The notes under the pieces are model-generated. The model saw only the letters and a list, made by a program, of their open reading frames with translations, made no database searches and was not told the origin of the DNA. Position numbers and translations under genes: made by a program. From Candidatus Gastranaerophilales bacterium (lineage in GTDB: Bacteria; Cyanobacteriota; Vampirovibrionia; Gastranaerophilales; Gastranaerophilaceae), in contig CALUSB010000010.1 of assembly GCA_944323335.1 (NCBI GenBank), positions 1-55,165 on the forward strand: a stretch of DNA of 55,165 nucleotides, written 5' to 3'. Below, in pieces: positions 17,983 through 26,182 of this stretch (within the stretch, counting starts at the first letter, position 1; the number at the start of each line of letters is the position of its first letter).

Positions 17983-19146
17983 CTATTTTTTATCCTTTAA
18001 CTTAACAAGTTCATCTTCTTTTAGTACAACAACGGGCTTATCTGCTATAACTTTTACCAAGCCTTGAGATATGTACTCATCACCTGCGTTCAGCCCCGAG
18101 GTTACTATCCAGTATTTTTGATACTCATTTGAAACTTTTATGTATTTTTTTCTTGCAATTGAATCTTTGTCAACCACATATACATATCTGCCCTGTGAAT
18201 CTTGCAGAACGCAGTCCTGAGGGACGACTAATTTTTTATTCAATTTATTTGAATAAACCTTTACCTTTACAAAATCTCCGGGGATAAGCTTGTTGTCGGG
18301 GTTTTTAAATGTAGCACGAAGTGCAATTGTACCTGTTGTTTGAGAGATTTGGTTATCCCAAAAATCCTCTACACCCTTGTGCTCGTACTTTGTGCCGTCA
18401 GGCAGAGTAATCTCAACGCTTATGGGCTGCTCTTTTTTATCCTCGGGTATAATTTCATTGTCTCTTAAATTTGCAAATTGCTTAGAATCAACGCTGTATG
18501 TAACATAAATAGGATTAGTACTTACGACACGCGCTAAAGCTCCGCTTTGAGTACTTACATAATTACCTTGAGTAACATTTAGCATACCTATTCTGCCGTC
18601 AATCGGAGAAGTTATTCTTGTGTAGTTATAATTTCTTTTGGCGTCATTCACTGCAGCGATTGCAGCTTTAACAGAGGCATTTGCTACATCTCTTTGAGCC
18701 AAAGTATCGTCATAAGTAGATTTTGCAATATAATCTTTTGCAACAAGCTCTTTTGAACGCGCAAAATCCTTACTTGCCTTAACGGCTTGTGCCCTTGCAG
18801 TCGCAAGGTCAGCTTGCGCTTTGTTAAGAGCAATTAAATACTGTTGAGGTTCAATGATAAATAAAACCTGCCCTTTTTTGACAAAATCACCCTCGTTAAA
18901 TCTTTTTTCCTGTAAATACCCGTCAACTCTGGCGACAAGGTCAACAGAGTATTTTGCAACAATTCTGCCCGGGGCTTCTATTTCATTTTTATATTCAATT
19001 TCACCGGCTTGAGAAAGCTTTACCTTTGGCGTCATCATTGCACCCATCATTTTTGCGCGCATGAACTCGCCAAACTTCCCGCTGCACCAGCGAAATGCAA
19101 CAAGAGCAATTATAACAAGCAAAACAATGCTTACTTTTTTCTTCAT
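17983..19146 (-). CDS. RND pump periplasmic adaptor, AcrA/MexA type
   Basis: A 387-residue membrane-fusion protein bridging the pump and the outer-membrane channel. The start at 19146 (MKKKVSIVLLVIIALVAF) gives a signal-anchor and has GAGGA 5 bases upstream; a longer frame would prepend 21 residues with no function. Domains: biotinyl-lipoyl halves (RVDGYLQEKRFNEGDFVKKGQ and RITSPIDGRIG), an alpha-hairpin between them (Ala-rich, ATARAQAVKASKDFARSKEL), and a beta-barrel (NPDNKLIPGDFVKVKV). No lipobox is seen, unlike the second adaptor at 50730. It is the first gene of the adaptor-pump-channel operon. Confidence 0.93.
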   Translation of the reverse strand: MKKKVSIVLLVIIALVAFRWCSGKFGEFMRAKMMGAMMTPKVKLSQAGEIEYKNEIEAPGRIVAKYSVDLVARVDGYLQEKRFNEGDFVKKGQVLFIIEPQQYLIALNKAQADLATARAQAVKASKDFARSKELVAKDYIAKSTYDDTLAQRDVANASVKAAIAAVNDAKRNYNYTRITSPIDGRIGMLNVTQGNYVSTQSGALARVVSTNPIYVTYSVDSKQFANLRDNEIIPEDKKEQPISVEITLPDGTKYEHKGVEDFWDNQISQTTGTIALRATFKNPDNKLIPGDFVKVKVYSNKLNKKLVVPQDCVLQDSQGRYVYVVDKDSIARKKYIKVSNEYQKYWIVTSGLNAGDEYISQGLVKVIADKPVVVLKEDELVKLKDKK

Positions 19147-19177
19147 AATATCCTCAAAATGCTTCTCCTCAAATAAA

Positions 19178-19206
19178 ATACTACCATTAAAAATATATTC
19201 AATCAA
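19178..19206 (-). promoter_or_regulatory. promoter of the efflux operon
   Basis: Minus strand: TTGATT (19201-19206), exactly 17 bases, TAGTAT (19178-19183). It lies 32 bases before the adaptor start codon. Confidence 0.6.
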
Positions 19207-19213
19207 CAAGTCG

Positions 19214-19228
19214 GTACTACTTTAGTAC
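19214..19228. promoter_or_regulatory. inverted repeat, candidate operator of the efflux operon
   Basis: Perfect repeat GTACTA-CTT-TAGTAC, 8 bases upstream of the -35 box. Operators of TetR or MarR type regulators often have this form; no such regulator is in the window. Confidence 0.45.
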
Positions 19229-19315
19229 TAATGCTAAATATATACCCAAGTGGCATTAAAACTAAATTACATATGTCATAATGAAGCATGGTAAGAATAT
19301 ATGGTTGGAAAAATT

Positions 19316-19486
19316 ATGAAACTAGGAGAATACTTTAAAGATATAAATCAAAAAGCAGACAATTTAAACAAAAGAGCTAAAAACCCTTTTGTCGACTATG
19401 ACTACTCGCACAACCCATTTAAAGGAGCATTCAAGCAAACATATATCTGGGTTGAAAGAGAAGAACCAAGAGAAGATAAATGTTAG
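19316..19486 (+). CDS. small protein, unknown
   Basis: A protein of 56 residues from ATG 19316 (61 if ATG 19301 is used; neither start has a convincing ribosome-binding site). It is polar and aromatic ([21 protein letters not shown]) with a charged C-terminus ending in Cys. No domain is recognised. It diverges from the efflux operon. Its TAG stop overlaps the stop of the convergent ATPase gene by 4 bases (TTAG, 19483-19486). A CATAAT box at 19277-19282 may be its -10. Confidence 0.5.
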   Translation: MKLGEYFKDINQKADNLNKRAKNPFVDYDYSHNPFKGAFKQTYIWVEREEPREDKC

Positions 19487-20559
19487 TTGAGAGCTTCTTT
19501 TGTTGTTGCGTCAAAAAACTTAAGCTTCATCGGGTCAATTGAAAACTCGATTGTACTTCCTGAATTATAATCAGCGGGAACTTTGGCTACGCAATCAACC
19601 TCTCCCAACTTAAAGTACACAACCTTATGCGAGCCCAAAGTTTCCTCAAATTCAGGAGCAGCACTAAATTTAATAAGGTTAAAAGGATAATTCACATTTG
19701 TTTTGTCTACAATATCTTCAACTCTTACTCCGACGATAACATCTTCCGTATTTTTCGGATAATTTACAGGAGTTGTGGCAAGGTTTACAAACACATTTGC
19801 AAAACGAAGCAGCCCGTCTTTAAGAGTTGCCTTAAAAAGATTCATTGGATAATTACCCATAAATGTTGCAACGAAAGTATTTTTAGGGTTATTGTAGATG
19901 TTATAAGCGTCATCTGCCTGCTGGATTTTCCCTTTATCAAGTACAACTATTCTATCACCCATAGTAAGTGCTTCCGTTTGGTCATGGGTAACATATATAA
20001 ATGTTGTGTTTAATTTCTTATGCAGTTTTTTAATCTCAGAGCGCATTGAAACTCTCAACTTAGCATCAAGGTTGCTAAGCGGCTCATCCATTAAAAATAC
20101 GCTCGGTTCACGAACTATGGCACGCCCCAGTGCAACCCTTTGTCTTTGACCGCCCGATAATTCTTTTGGCTTGTAGTCAAGATAATCCTCAAGCCCTAAA
20201 ATCTCGGCGGCGTTATTTACGCGTCTTTTAATCTCGCATTTAGCTGTTTTTCTGACACTTAAGCCAAATGCCATATTATCAAATACACTTAAATGCGGAT
20301 AAAGCGCATAACTTTGAAAAACCATCGCTATATCGCGGTCTTTGGGTAATACATTGTTAACACACTTTGAACCAATATAAATCTCGCCTGACGTTGGCTT
20401 TTCAAGCCCTGCTATAGTTCTTAAAAGCGTTGACTTGCCGCAGCCTGAAGCTCCAACAAGAACTATAAATTCTTTATCTTTAATTTCAAGTGAAATATCA
20501 TCAAGAATGGTTTTCTTGCCGAAACACTTGGTTATGTTATTTAATGTAACTTTTGCCAA
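19483..20559 (-). CDS. sugar ABC transporter ATPase, MalK/UgpC/MsmX type
   Basis: A 358-residue ATPase that would energise carbohydrate import. Walker [10 protein letters not shown] is at 36-44, the Q-loop in [10 protein letters not shown] near 82, the signature [14 protein letters not shown] near 134, Walker B VFLMDEP near 156 and the H-loop VTHDQ near 190. The C-terminal 120 residues form the TOBE-type regulatory domain typical of MalK and UgpC. No permease or binding protein is nearby, so it may be an orphan ATPase shared by several importers, as MsmX is in Bacillus. It starts 17 bases after the stop of the kinase-like gene upstream and may share its transcript. Confidence 0.93.
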   Translation of the reverse strand: MAKVTLNNITKCFGKKTILDDISLEIKDKEFIVLVGASGCGKSTLLRTIAGLEKPTSGEIYIGSKCVNNVLPKDRDIAMVFQSYALYPHLSVFDNMAFGLSVRKTAKCEIKRRVNNAAEILGLEDYLDYKPKELSGGQRQRVALGRAIVREPSVFLMDEPLSNLDAKLRVSMRSEIKKLHKKLNTTFIYVTHDQTEALTMGDRIVVLDKGKIQQADDAYNIYNNPKNTFVATFMGNYPMNLFKATLKDGLLRFANVFVNLATTPVNYPKNTEDVIVGVRVEDIVDKTNVNYPFNLIKFSAAPEFEETLGSHKVVYFKLGEVDCVAKVPADYNSGSTIEFSIDPMKLKFFDATTKEALN

Positions 20560-20576
20560 CTAATTCATCCTCTAAA

Positions 20577-21710
20577 TTATTTGCGCTCAACGGGAACAAC
20601 AAAACTTACCATAGTACCAAACGCAGGTTTTGAATAAACCCATATATCACCTTTAAAGTGTTTAATAAATTTCTTAACAAGAACAAAAGCCAGTTTCATA
20701 CCGATTGAGCGTTTGTTTTTGTTCACATAAGAATAAGGTTCAAAAAGTGTATTGAGCTCGTCCTCATCCAGCAAAAGCTCGCTTGCTTTCATCTCAAAAA
20801 GTACATACTGCGAAGGGTCAAGCTCACCCTTGGCGTCAAATTCATGGCTTTCAAGAAAAGCAACAGGAGGGTTTCCCGCGCTTATCATAACTCTTCCCAC
20901 TTGAGTGTTTTGCAAAAATACATCCAAAATGCTTTTTATAACATATTCAAACACCCCCGGGTCAAGGAAACATCCTCTTGAAAAAAGTGATGAAAAATTG
21001 TATTCAAAGAGCATTTTTCTTTTGGTGAAAAACGGCTCATATTGCTTAACTATTGCATTTAAGAGATTTACAATATCAAAATTTCTAAAATCATACTGGT
21101 AAAGATTTGACTCCAGTCTGAAAATTGTAAAAAGTTTTTCTAAATCATAGGTCAAATCTCTGGCATTTTTGTTGATTATATTTACATACTTCATTTGTTT
21201 ATCAACTAAAACACCGCCCACACCATCCGAGAGCGCCTTTGAAAAGCCTTCGATAGTGGCAAGATTTGATAAAATTTCACCTGAAATATTAACCAGATAG
21301 TTATTTTTCTCATCAATTATACTGCGAGCAATTTCAAACTGCCCGTTCACCATGTTTTGCATTTTGTAATTTTGACTTACATCGCGAAGCGTAACATAAA
21401 CCCTATCTTCTTGGCTATCGCGCAGAGCAGAAATTTCAAAATAAAAATCATCATCCGAGTTTTTTACTTTTGCCTTTGAAATAACAGGCTTTCTGAGTGT
21501 TACGCATTTATTTAAAAGATTTGAACCGCCGTCAATATAAGAAGAGAAAAATTCTCCCGTCATCTCCATTCTTGATGTAGAGAACATCTCAAGAGCCTTT
21601 TTATTTGCATCAAGAACTTTCCCCTCAAGCGATACAACAAGCACTCCGTCGGGAAATTTATTAAAGATATCATCCTTTTTGGGTCTTTTAAAAAATCTCA
21701 ATAAGTCCAT
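20577..21710 (-). CDS. PAS-containing degenerate histidine-kinase-like protein
   Basis: A 377-residue protein. Residues about 12-115 form a PAS domain (FPDGVLVVSLEGKVLDANKKAL, LRDVSQ). The dimerisation helix that follows reads NISGEILSNLATIEGFSKAL at 141-160, which aligns with the usual N-M-S-H-E-L box but has Gly at 144 in place of the phosphorylated His. The ATPase region is also worn: the N-box Asn is absent (SILDVFLQNT), no DxGxG is present, and only the final GTMVSFVVPV strand is family-like. It is therefore probably a pseudokinase sensor rather than an enzyme. The start has no Shine-Dalgarno; a TATTGT box lies 6 bases upstream. It heads a possible unit with the sugar ATPase. Confidence 0.8.
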   Translation of the reverse strand: MDLLRFFKRPKKDDIFNKFPDGVLVVSLEGKVLDANKKALEMFSTSRMEMTGEFFSSYIDGGSNLLNKCVTLRKPVISKAKVKNSDDDFYFEISALRDSQEDRVYVTLRDVSQNYKMQNMVNGQFEIARSIIDEKNNYLVNISGEILSNLATIEGFSKALSDGVGGVLVDKQMKYVNIINKNARDLTYDLEKLFTIFRLESNLYQYDFRNFDIVNLLNAIVKQYEPFFTKRKMLFEYNFSSLFSRGCFLDPGVFEYVIKSILDVFLQNTQVGRVMISAGNPPVAFLESHEFDAKGELDPSQYVLFEMKASELLLDEDELNTLFEPYSYVNKNKRSIGMKLAFVLVKKFIKHFKGDIWVYSKPAFGTMVSFVVPVERK

Positions 21711-21795
21711 TATGAAACAATACTAACACAAACAAGATTAAAAAAACAAATCATCTCTCAAACTAAAGTATAAAAATCATTAAACCTTAAACTAA

Positions 21796-21824
21796 TTAAA
21801 CTTAAAACGATAAAAATGTATAAT
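21796..21824 (+). promoter_or_regulatory. promoter of the gene at 21858
   Basis: TTAAAC (21796-21801), 17 bases, TATAAT (21819-21824). The -10 lies downstream of ATG 21816, which favours ATG 21858 as the real start. Confidence 0.55.
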
Positions 21825-21857
21825 CTATATACAGATTTCGCAAGGATTTTAAACAAA

Positions 21858-22202
21858 ATGGATTTTGTTATAAGAAAACGAGGCAGATTTTGCCTGCTTG
21901 ATGTCACAAAAGACACTTTTGACATTAATCTGCTTACGGAAATATTTGGGTTTATCAAAAAAAATATAAAAAATAAAAAAAACTTCGCACTTAACCTTAG
22001 ACAGGTTAATGCTTTTGATTGTGCAAAAACACTTGGTTTATTATTCAGAGAAAATATAACTATAGCTGAAGCAAAAGCGGAGCTTGTAGTACAAGCCAAT
22101 CTCTTAGGGCAAAAATTGCCTCTTAGTATATTTTTTAGCGAAGACGATTTTATAGAAAACAAAAGAAACTATACAAGAAGAAGATTTACTCTTATAAAAT
22201 AA
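21858..22202 (+). CDS. possible STAS-domain protein
   Basis: A 114-residue protein from ATG 21858, which has AAGGA 11 bases upstream. An in-frame ATG at 21816 would sit before the -10 box of the promoter and is unlikely. The pattern of strand (FVIRKRGRFCLLDV), helix, strand (NFALNLRQVNAFDCAKTL) and helix is like STAS domains of anti-sigma-factor antagonists, but the usual Ser/Thr phosphorylation site is not clear. The C-terminus is basic (NKRNYTRRRFTLIK). The call rests on fold pattern alone. It diverges from the pseudokinase gene. Confidence 0.5.
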   Translation: MDFVIRKRGRFCLLDVTKDTFDINLLTEIFGFIKKNIKNKKNFALNLRQVNAFDCAKTLGLLFRENITIAEAKAELVVQANLLGQKLPLSIFFSEDDFIENKRNYTRRRFTLIK

Positions 22203-22207
22203 AAAAA

Positions 22208-22228
22208 CCGATAACAAAATGTTATCGG
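22208..22228 (-). terminator. hairpin with T-tract on the minus strand
   Basis: CCGATAAC (22208-22215) pairs with GTTATCGG (22221-22228). Seven A residues precede it on the plus strand, so it is a normal terminator only for a minus-strand transcript, although no minus-strand gene feeds into it. It may simply be a plus-strand 3'-end hairpin. Confidence 0.45.
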
Positions 22229-22341
22229 GCAAAACAGTTTACGAGTGAGAGTGGAATATGCACTACAAAAATAATATAAGTCTTAAATTTCTATGTAAAT
22301 AGCCAATTGGGCTATTTTAAAAACTTTAGAATTAAAACACA

Positions 22342-22370
22342 TTTTCAAAAAATAACCAATCTGATATAAT
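22342..22370 (+). promoter_or_regulatory. promoter of the PilZ gene
   Basis: TTTTCA (22342-22347), 17 bases, extended -10 TGATATAAT (TATAAT at 22365-22370). The start codon is 8 bases on, so the transcript is leaderless or nearly so. Confidence 0.6.
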
Positions 22371-22378
22371 AAACCAAT

Positions 22379-23029
22379 ATGGAAGAGTACTTAAATTACA
22401 TTAGTGCAGAAAAGAAAATCGACCTTATAATAAGAACCCCCAACGGGCCTATAAGGTTTTTTAGCACATTTAAAAATCAAGACAACAATAAAATCACAAT
22501 TACAAAACCCACCAGCAAAAACCTTGCATTCTCTTGTGTTGCAAACCAGCCTGTTGAAATATACGTATATACAAACGGCGGCGTATTTAAGCTAAAGTGC
22601 AAATTTATATCCTGCTCGCAAAGCGAATGTTTGCTAACCCTTCCCTCATCAGTAGAAAAAATGCAAAGACGGGAATATATAAGAGTAGATTTAAAAATCA
22701 AAACAGTTCTTGACTTAATAATTGGCGACAGTAAAAAAACTATTCAAGCAACATCAAGAAATATAAGCGCAAAAGGCATCAACCTTTTACTTGAAGAAGA
22801 TATATCAATTTATTCAAAAATAGAGCTAAAATTGCTTTTTGAAGAAGAAAATATAACAACTATAGCTAAAAAAGTAAAAGTAAAACCCGTAAAAGTTGAT
22901 AACAAAATATATTATGACACATCACTTTCATTTATTACAATAAATGAAAAAGGGATAAATTTTATAGTCAAAAAATGCTTTGAATACGAAGCAGCGCAGA
23001 GAAGAAAACTGCTTGATTCGCAAATATAA
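22379..23029 (+). CDS. PilZ-domain protein, probable c-di-GMP receptor
   Basis: A 216-residue cytoplasmic protein. Residues 1-95 look like the YcgR-type N-terminal barrel. The PilZ domain follows with both ligand motifs: RREYIR at 97-102 (RxxxR type) and N-I-S-A-K-G at 128-133 (the [DN]xSxxG motif). The protein should therefore bind cyclic di-GMP. No cyclase is in the window. It is followed after 9 bases by an exported protein, likely in one operon. There is no Shine-Dalgarno; see the adjacent promoter. Confidence 0.88.
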   Translation: MEEYLNYISAEKKIDLIIRTPNGPIRFFSTFKNQDNNKITITKPTSKNLAFSCVANQPVEIYVYTNGGVFKLKCKFISCSQSECLLTLPSSVEKMQRREYIRVDLKIKTVLDLIIGDSKKTIQATSRNISAKGINLLLEEDISIYSKIELKLLFEEENITTIAKKVKVKPVKVDNKIYYDTSLSFITINEKGINFIVKKCFEYEAAQRRKLLDSQI

Positions 23030-23038
23030 GGAGAATTT

Positions 23039-23767
23039 ATGAAAATAAAAAAAATTTTCAGCATTTTGCTAAGTATTGCTTTTATGAATTTTATGTTTAG
23101 CGGCTTTGCTTTTGCACAAGATTATGAAAATCCTCCATGTGACAAAGAAGTTAGTGTTGAACACCTTGCGCCTCATAAATATTCAAAAGTTAATCTTGTA
23201 AAGGTAACAGATGTTGAAAGCATTGTGCAAAAAGAAAATGTTATAGAAATATCATTTGCGCAAAACTTTAACTCAAAATACTACAAAGAAGGTGACTTTA
23301 TCCAATTTGAATTTTTGGATAACTTAGTAACACAGGAAGGCACTTGCATAATCCCTAAAAAATCATCACTTATTGCAAAAATAACAAGCATTAAGAAACC
23401 TCGCTGGTTCTCAAGAAATGCAATAGTATGTGTCAATTTTACTCACATAATCTTCCCTGACGGCAAAAATGTTCCAGTGTTTGCCAAAATTGTCGGCAAG
23501 AAAAATTATCTGCAAATGACCGGTAAAGACACAGCTAAAAAAATAGCGGCTTATACAATATCTATAGGCGGCGTTGGAACAGGGTTGGGCGCTGCAATCG
23601 GTGTTGCAGGGGGTAATGTTATAACGGGACTTATTATAGGCGGTTCCGTAGGTGGCGGCGTAGGGCTCATCTCGGGCATCGTTTCTCCTGGACTTCACTA
23701 TAAAGCCAAAAAAGGGCAAAAATTACCAATAATACTTGAAGACAATTTAAAAGTACCCAAAATGTAA
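23039..23767 (+). CDS. exported protein with glycine-zipper segment
   Basis: A 242-residue protein with a signal peptide cleaved near residue 26 (FMFSGFAFAQ). The middle is beta-rich, with a stretch resembling the barrel of VirB10/TrbI-type proteins (SSLIAKITSIKK, INFPDG-like IIFPDGKNVPVFAKI). Residues about 170-222 are a Gly-rich hydrophobic hairpin (GGVGTGLGAAIGVAGG) of the glycine-zipper kind, which could span or pack in a membrane. The exact family is unknown. The start has AAGGAG 6 bases upstream. It is probably translated from the same transcript as the PilZ protein. Confidence 0.75.
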   Translation: MKIKKIFSILLSIAFMNFMFSGFAFAQDYENPPCDKEVSVEHLAPHKYSKVNLVKVTDVESIVQKENVIEISFAQNFNSKYYKEGDFIQFEFLDNLVTQEGTCIIPKKSSLIAKITSIKKPRWFSRNAIVCVNFTHIIFPDGKNVPVFAKIVGKKNYLQMTGKDTAKKIAAYTISIGGVGTGLGAAIGVAGGNVITGLIIGGSVGGGVGLISGIVSPGLHYKAKKGQKLPIILEDNLKVPKM

Positions 23768-23816
23768 AAGCTATTGTTACAAAATGTAAAATAAAAACAA
23801 AAAAATATAAAGTTTT

Positions 23817-23855
23817 AAACTGAGCGTGACGAATACCTATTTGTACGCTCAGTTT
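23817..23855 (+). terminator. intrinsic terminator after the PilZ operon
   Basis: AAACTGAGCGT (23817-23827) pairs with ACGCTCAGTTT (23845-23855), with a T-rich 3' flank and a 17-base loop. Confidence 0.65.
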
Positions 23856-23910
23856 TATTATAGATTAACAAGGAAATTACGACAAAAAAACAGGTGCGAA
23901 AGGAAATAAT

Positions 23911-26133
23911 ATGGGAACAGATTTAAATGCAAACATCTTAGGGGTAAAAAGAGCAAGCGAGTTGACCAATACAACGGGCAACTTAAACAGTATTTATTCA
24001 AAATCCAGAACAGAGCAGCAAGAAGCCCTGTCACAGTTGTTTAAACAAAAATATTTTAACTCGACAACTCAAAAGGCAACAATTAATAATCAAATTGAAA
24101 CTCTTGAAGAAAAAATCAAAGAATTTGACGACAAAATAAAAGAACTCGAAGAACAAATTGCAGATAAACAAGATGAACTTGATAAATTAAAAACTCAAAT
24201 TGCAGATAAAGTTGCAAAAATAGTAGCAGATACTGAAGAATATGAAGCAACTTCAAAAAGAAGAGTTGACCAAGCAATAGACAACGCCCTTTATCACTAT
24301 GAAAACGACAGCCACTCAAAAAGAAACGGTGGCGAAAAAACTCTTAGCGACTTTATCATAGAACAAATGGGTCTTGTAACAGGTCAAATTACAGGCGGCA
24401 GAGTTAATATTGATAAAGCCATTGAAGAACTCGGCACACCACAAACAGAACTCAACGGCATAGTAGGCGAAATGGAAGGTCTTGTTGGAGATATCGACGG
24501 ACTTAACTCGCAATATGCTACAACAAAAAGTACTCTTGACTTATTGAAATTAACTAAGAATAACATGACAGATGCGGCAGGCAGCTATCAAACATCTGAC
24601 ACTGACCCTTCTGTTCCAATATTTACTCCCGCAAAAGAAGACTTGGCAGACGGTTATCTTGCACAGTACACATCTCGTATGGCAAATAGGGAAAACCAAA
24701 CAAAACTTCCCTCTGCAGCAGACAAACAAGCCGTACTTGATAAGTATAGCGGAAATATTGCAGCACAAACCAAAGGTGTAGACCAATATAGCACTAAAAA
24801 CGCACAACTAGTGTCATTCTCAGATGCACTTGACAAAGGTCTTATAGAAGACATGCAAAATGCAGGTTTCTCTAAGAAAGAAATGCTTGACACGGTAAAC
24901 GAATTATTCCCGTCAACAGGTATTTCTCACGGAGATGACGGCAGACCGGTTATACCTTGGGGTCATGGCGCTGATGCCCAAGCTATATACAGAAAATTTG
25001 AAGACAGCTTCGGCAAAGTTGAAGGAGCAGTACAAAGAGATGACCTTCAAATTGCCGAAATGGACAAGGCAATCAAAAACGACAAGATTGTCACAGAAAT
25101 GAAAAACAATAACTTCAGCTGGAAAGAAACCGCTTATACTTTAACAAGGTTATGGCCCGGCGGCGGCATCGGCTACACATTAGGCGAAAAAGAAGTAACA
25201 CTTCCCATTGGCGATGACAAATCAAAAGGTACATACGACGCTCTTGAAGCTGAAATTAAGAAAAACTACCCTGATGTCAAAATAAACAGAGGTGCGTCAG
25301 ACGAAACAGTTAAAGACGAAGTAAAACACACAGACCCTGTAGGCTTCCACATTGGCGATAACAGCTATGAATTTGCAATAGACAGAAACCAAGACGGCGT
25401 GTTAAATGACTTCACGGAAATGGTAGGCGCAAACGGTGTAGACGGCATGGAAGAACTCGCGCTGTTTGATACAAACAATGACGGCCACATTAATGGTGAT
25501 GAACTTAAGAATGTTCTCGTACTCAATACCGAACATACAAATCGTGACTACGAATTCCTAAGCGCAGAACAACTGGGTATCAAAGATATTGATTTAAGCT
25601 CATTTACAGAAAAATCACAATCCAGAGGTGATGGCGTTGAAGGCAGCGAAGACTTCATCAACATTAACAACTCATTGATAACAGGAACATTCAACATCAC
25701 AATGAACGACGGCAAAAATGCCGAAGGTTATCAAAAATTCGTAACCGAAGAATATATGAAAGCGGTATATGACCCGATTTTAGGTGAAAATGTATACTCT
25801 GAACTTGACGGTGACACTGTTGATAATGTAATAGATGATAACTTCAAAGACGCTGACGATAAACTTGGCAACTTAAATGAATTTGCAGACTTGATTAAAG
25901 ATGCTAAAGAATACGGTAACATTAAAGCAGCGCTTAGAACAAAACTTAACAACGCACAAAATGAAGCTTATGGCTACAAAGCTCAACAAACAGCAGAGCA
26001 CATTGACGGTTACAGCGCAGATGCTCCTAAGGTTGACCTTGAAATGTCAATTGATGAAGCAGACAGAGTAATAAACGAATACCTAGAAGCTGCCGAAGAA
26101 GAAAAAGAAAAAGAAGAAGAAAAACAAGAATAA
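23911..26133 (+). CDS. large coiled-coil protein with EF-hand calcium loops
   Basis: A 740-residue acidic protein without a signal peptide. After a short N-terminus (MGTDLNANILGVKR) comes a coiled coil at about 48-95. Residues about 309-367 and 393-450 are a diverged tandem repeat: each has an acidic helix, xxxFSxKE, a Trp/Phe-Pro-Gly turn and a helix. Two EF-hand loops follow, DRNQDGVLNDFTE at 491-503 and DTNNDGHINGDEL at 520-532, so calcium binding is expected. The C-terminus is a run of Glu and Lys. The start has AAAGG 8 bases upstream. No family is recognised. Calcium loops in a signal-less protein suggest a surface or exported role through a non-Sec route, which is inference. Confidence 0.82.
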   Translation: MGTDLNANILGVKRASELTNTTGNLNSIYSKSRTEQQEALSQLFKQKYFNSTTQKATINNQIETLEEKIKEFDDKIKELEEQIADKQDELDKLKTQIADKVAKIVADTEEYEATSKRRVDQAIDNALYHYENDSHSKRNGGEKTLSDFIIEQMGLVTGQITGGRVNIDKAIEELGTPQTELNGIVGEMEGLVGDIDGLNSQYATTKSTLDLLKLTKNNMTDAAGSYQTSDTDPSVPIFTPAKEDLADGYLAQYTSRMANRENQTKLPSAADKQAVLDKYSGNIAAQTKGVDQYSTKNAQLVSFSDALDKGLIEDMQNAGFSKKEMLDTVNELFPSTGISHGDDGRPVIPWGHGADAQAIYRKFEDSFGKVEGAVQRDDLQIAEMDKAIKNDKIVTEMKNNNFSWKETAYTLTRLWPGGGIGYTLGEKEVTLPIGDDKSKGTYDALEAEIKKNYPDVKINRGASDETVKDEVKHTDPVGFHIGDNSYEFAIDRNQDGVLNDFTEMVGANGVDGMEELALFDTNNDGHINGDELKNVLVLNTEHTNRDYEFLSAEQLGIKDIDLSSFTEKSQSRGDGVEGSEDFININNSLITGTFNITMNDGKNAEGYQKFVTEEYMKAVYDPILGENVYSELDGDTVDNVIDDNFKDADDKLGNLNEFADLIKDAKEYGNIKAALRTKLNNAQNEAYGYKAQQTAEHIDGYSADAPKVDLEMSIDEADRVINEYLEAAEEEKEKEEEKQE

Positions 26134-26153
26134 GCTTCAAATCTAATAAAATT

Positions 26154-26182
26154 AAAGGCTCTCATTTTGAGAGCCTTTTTTA
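26154..26182. terminator. bidirectional intrinsic terminator
   Basis: AAAGGCTCTC and GAGAGCCTTT pair across ATTTT, with a T-tract after the stem. It serves the gene at 23911 and overlaps the last codon of recF on the other strand. Confidence 0.85.
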
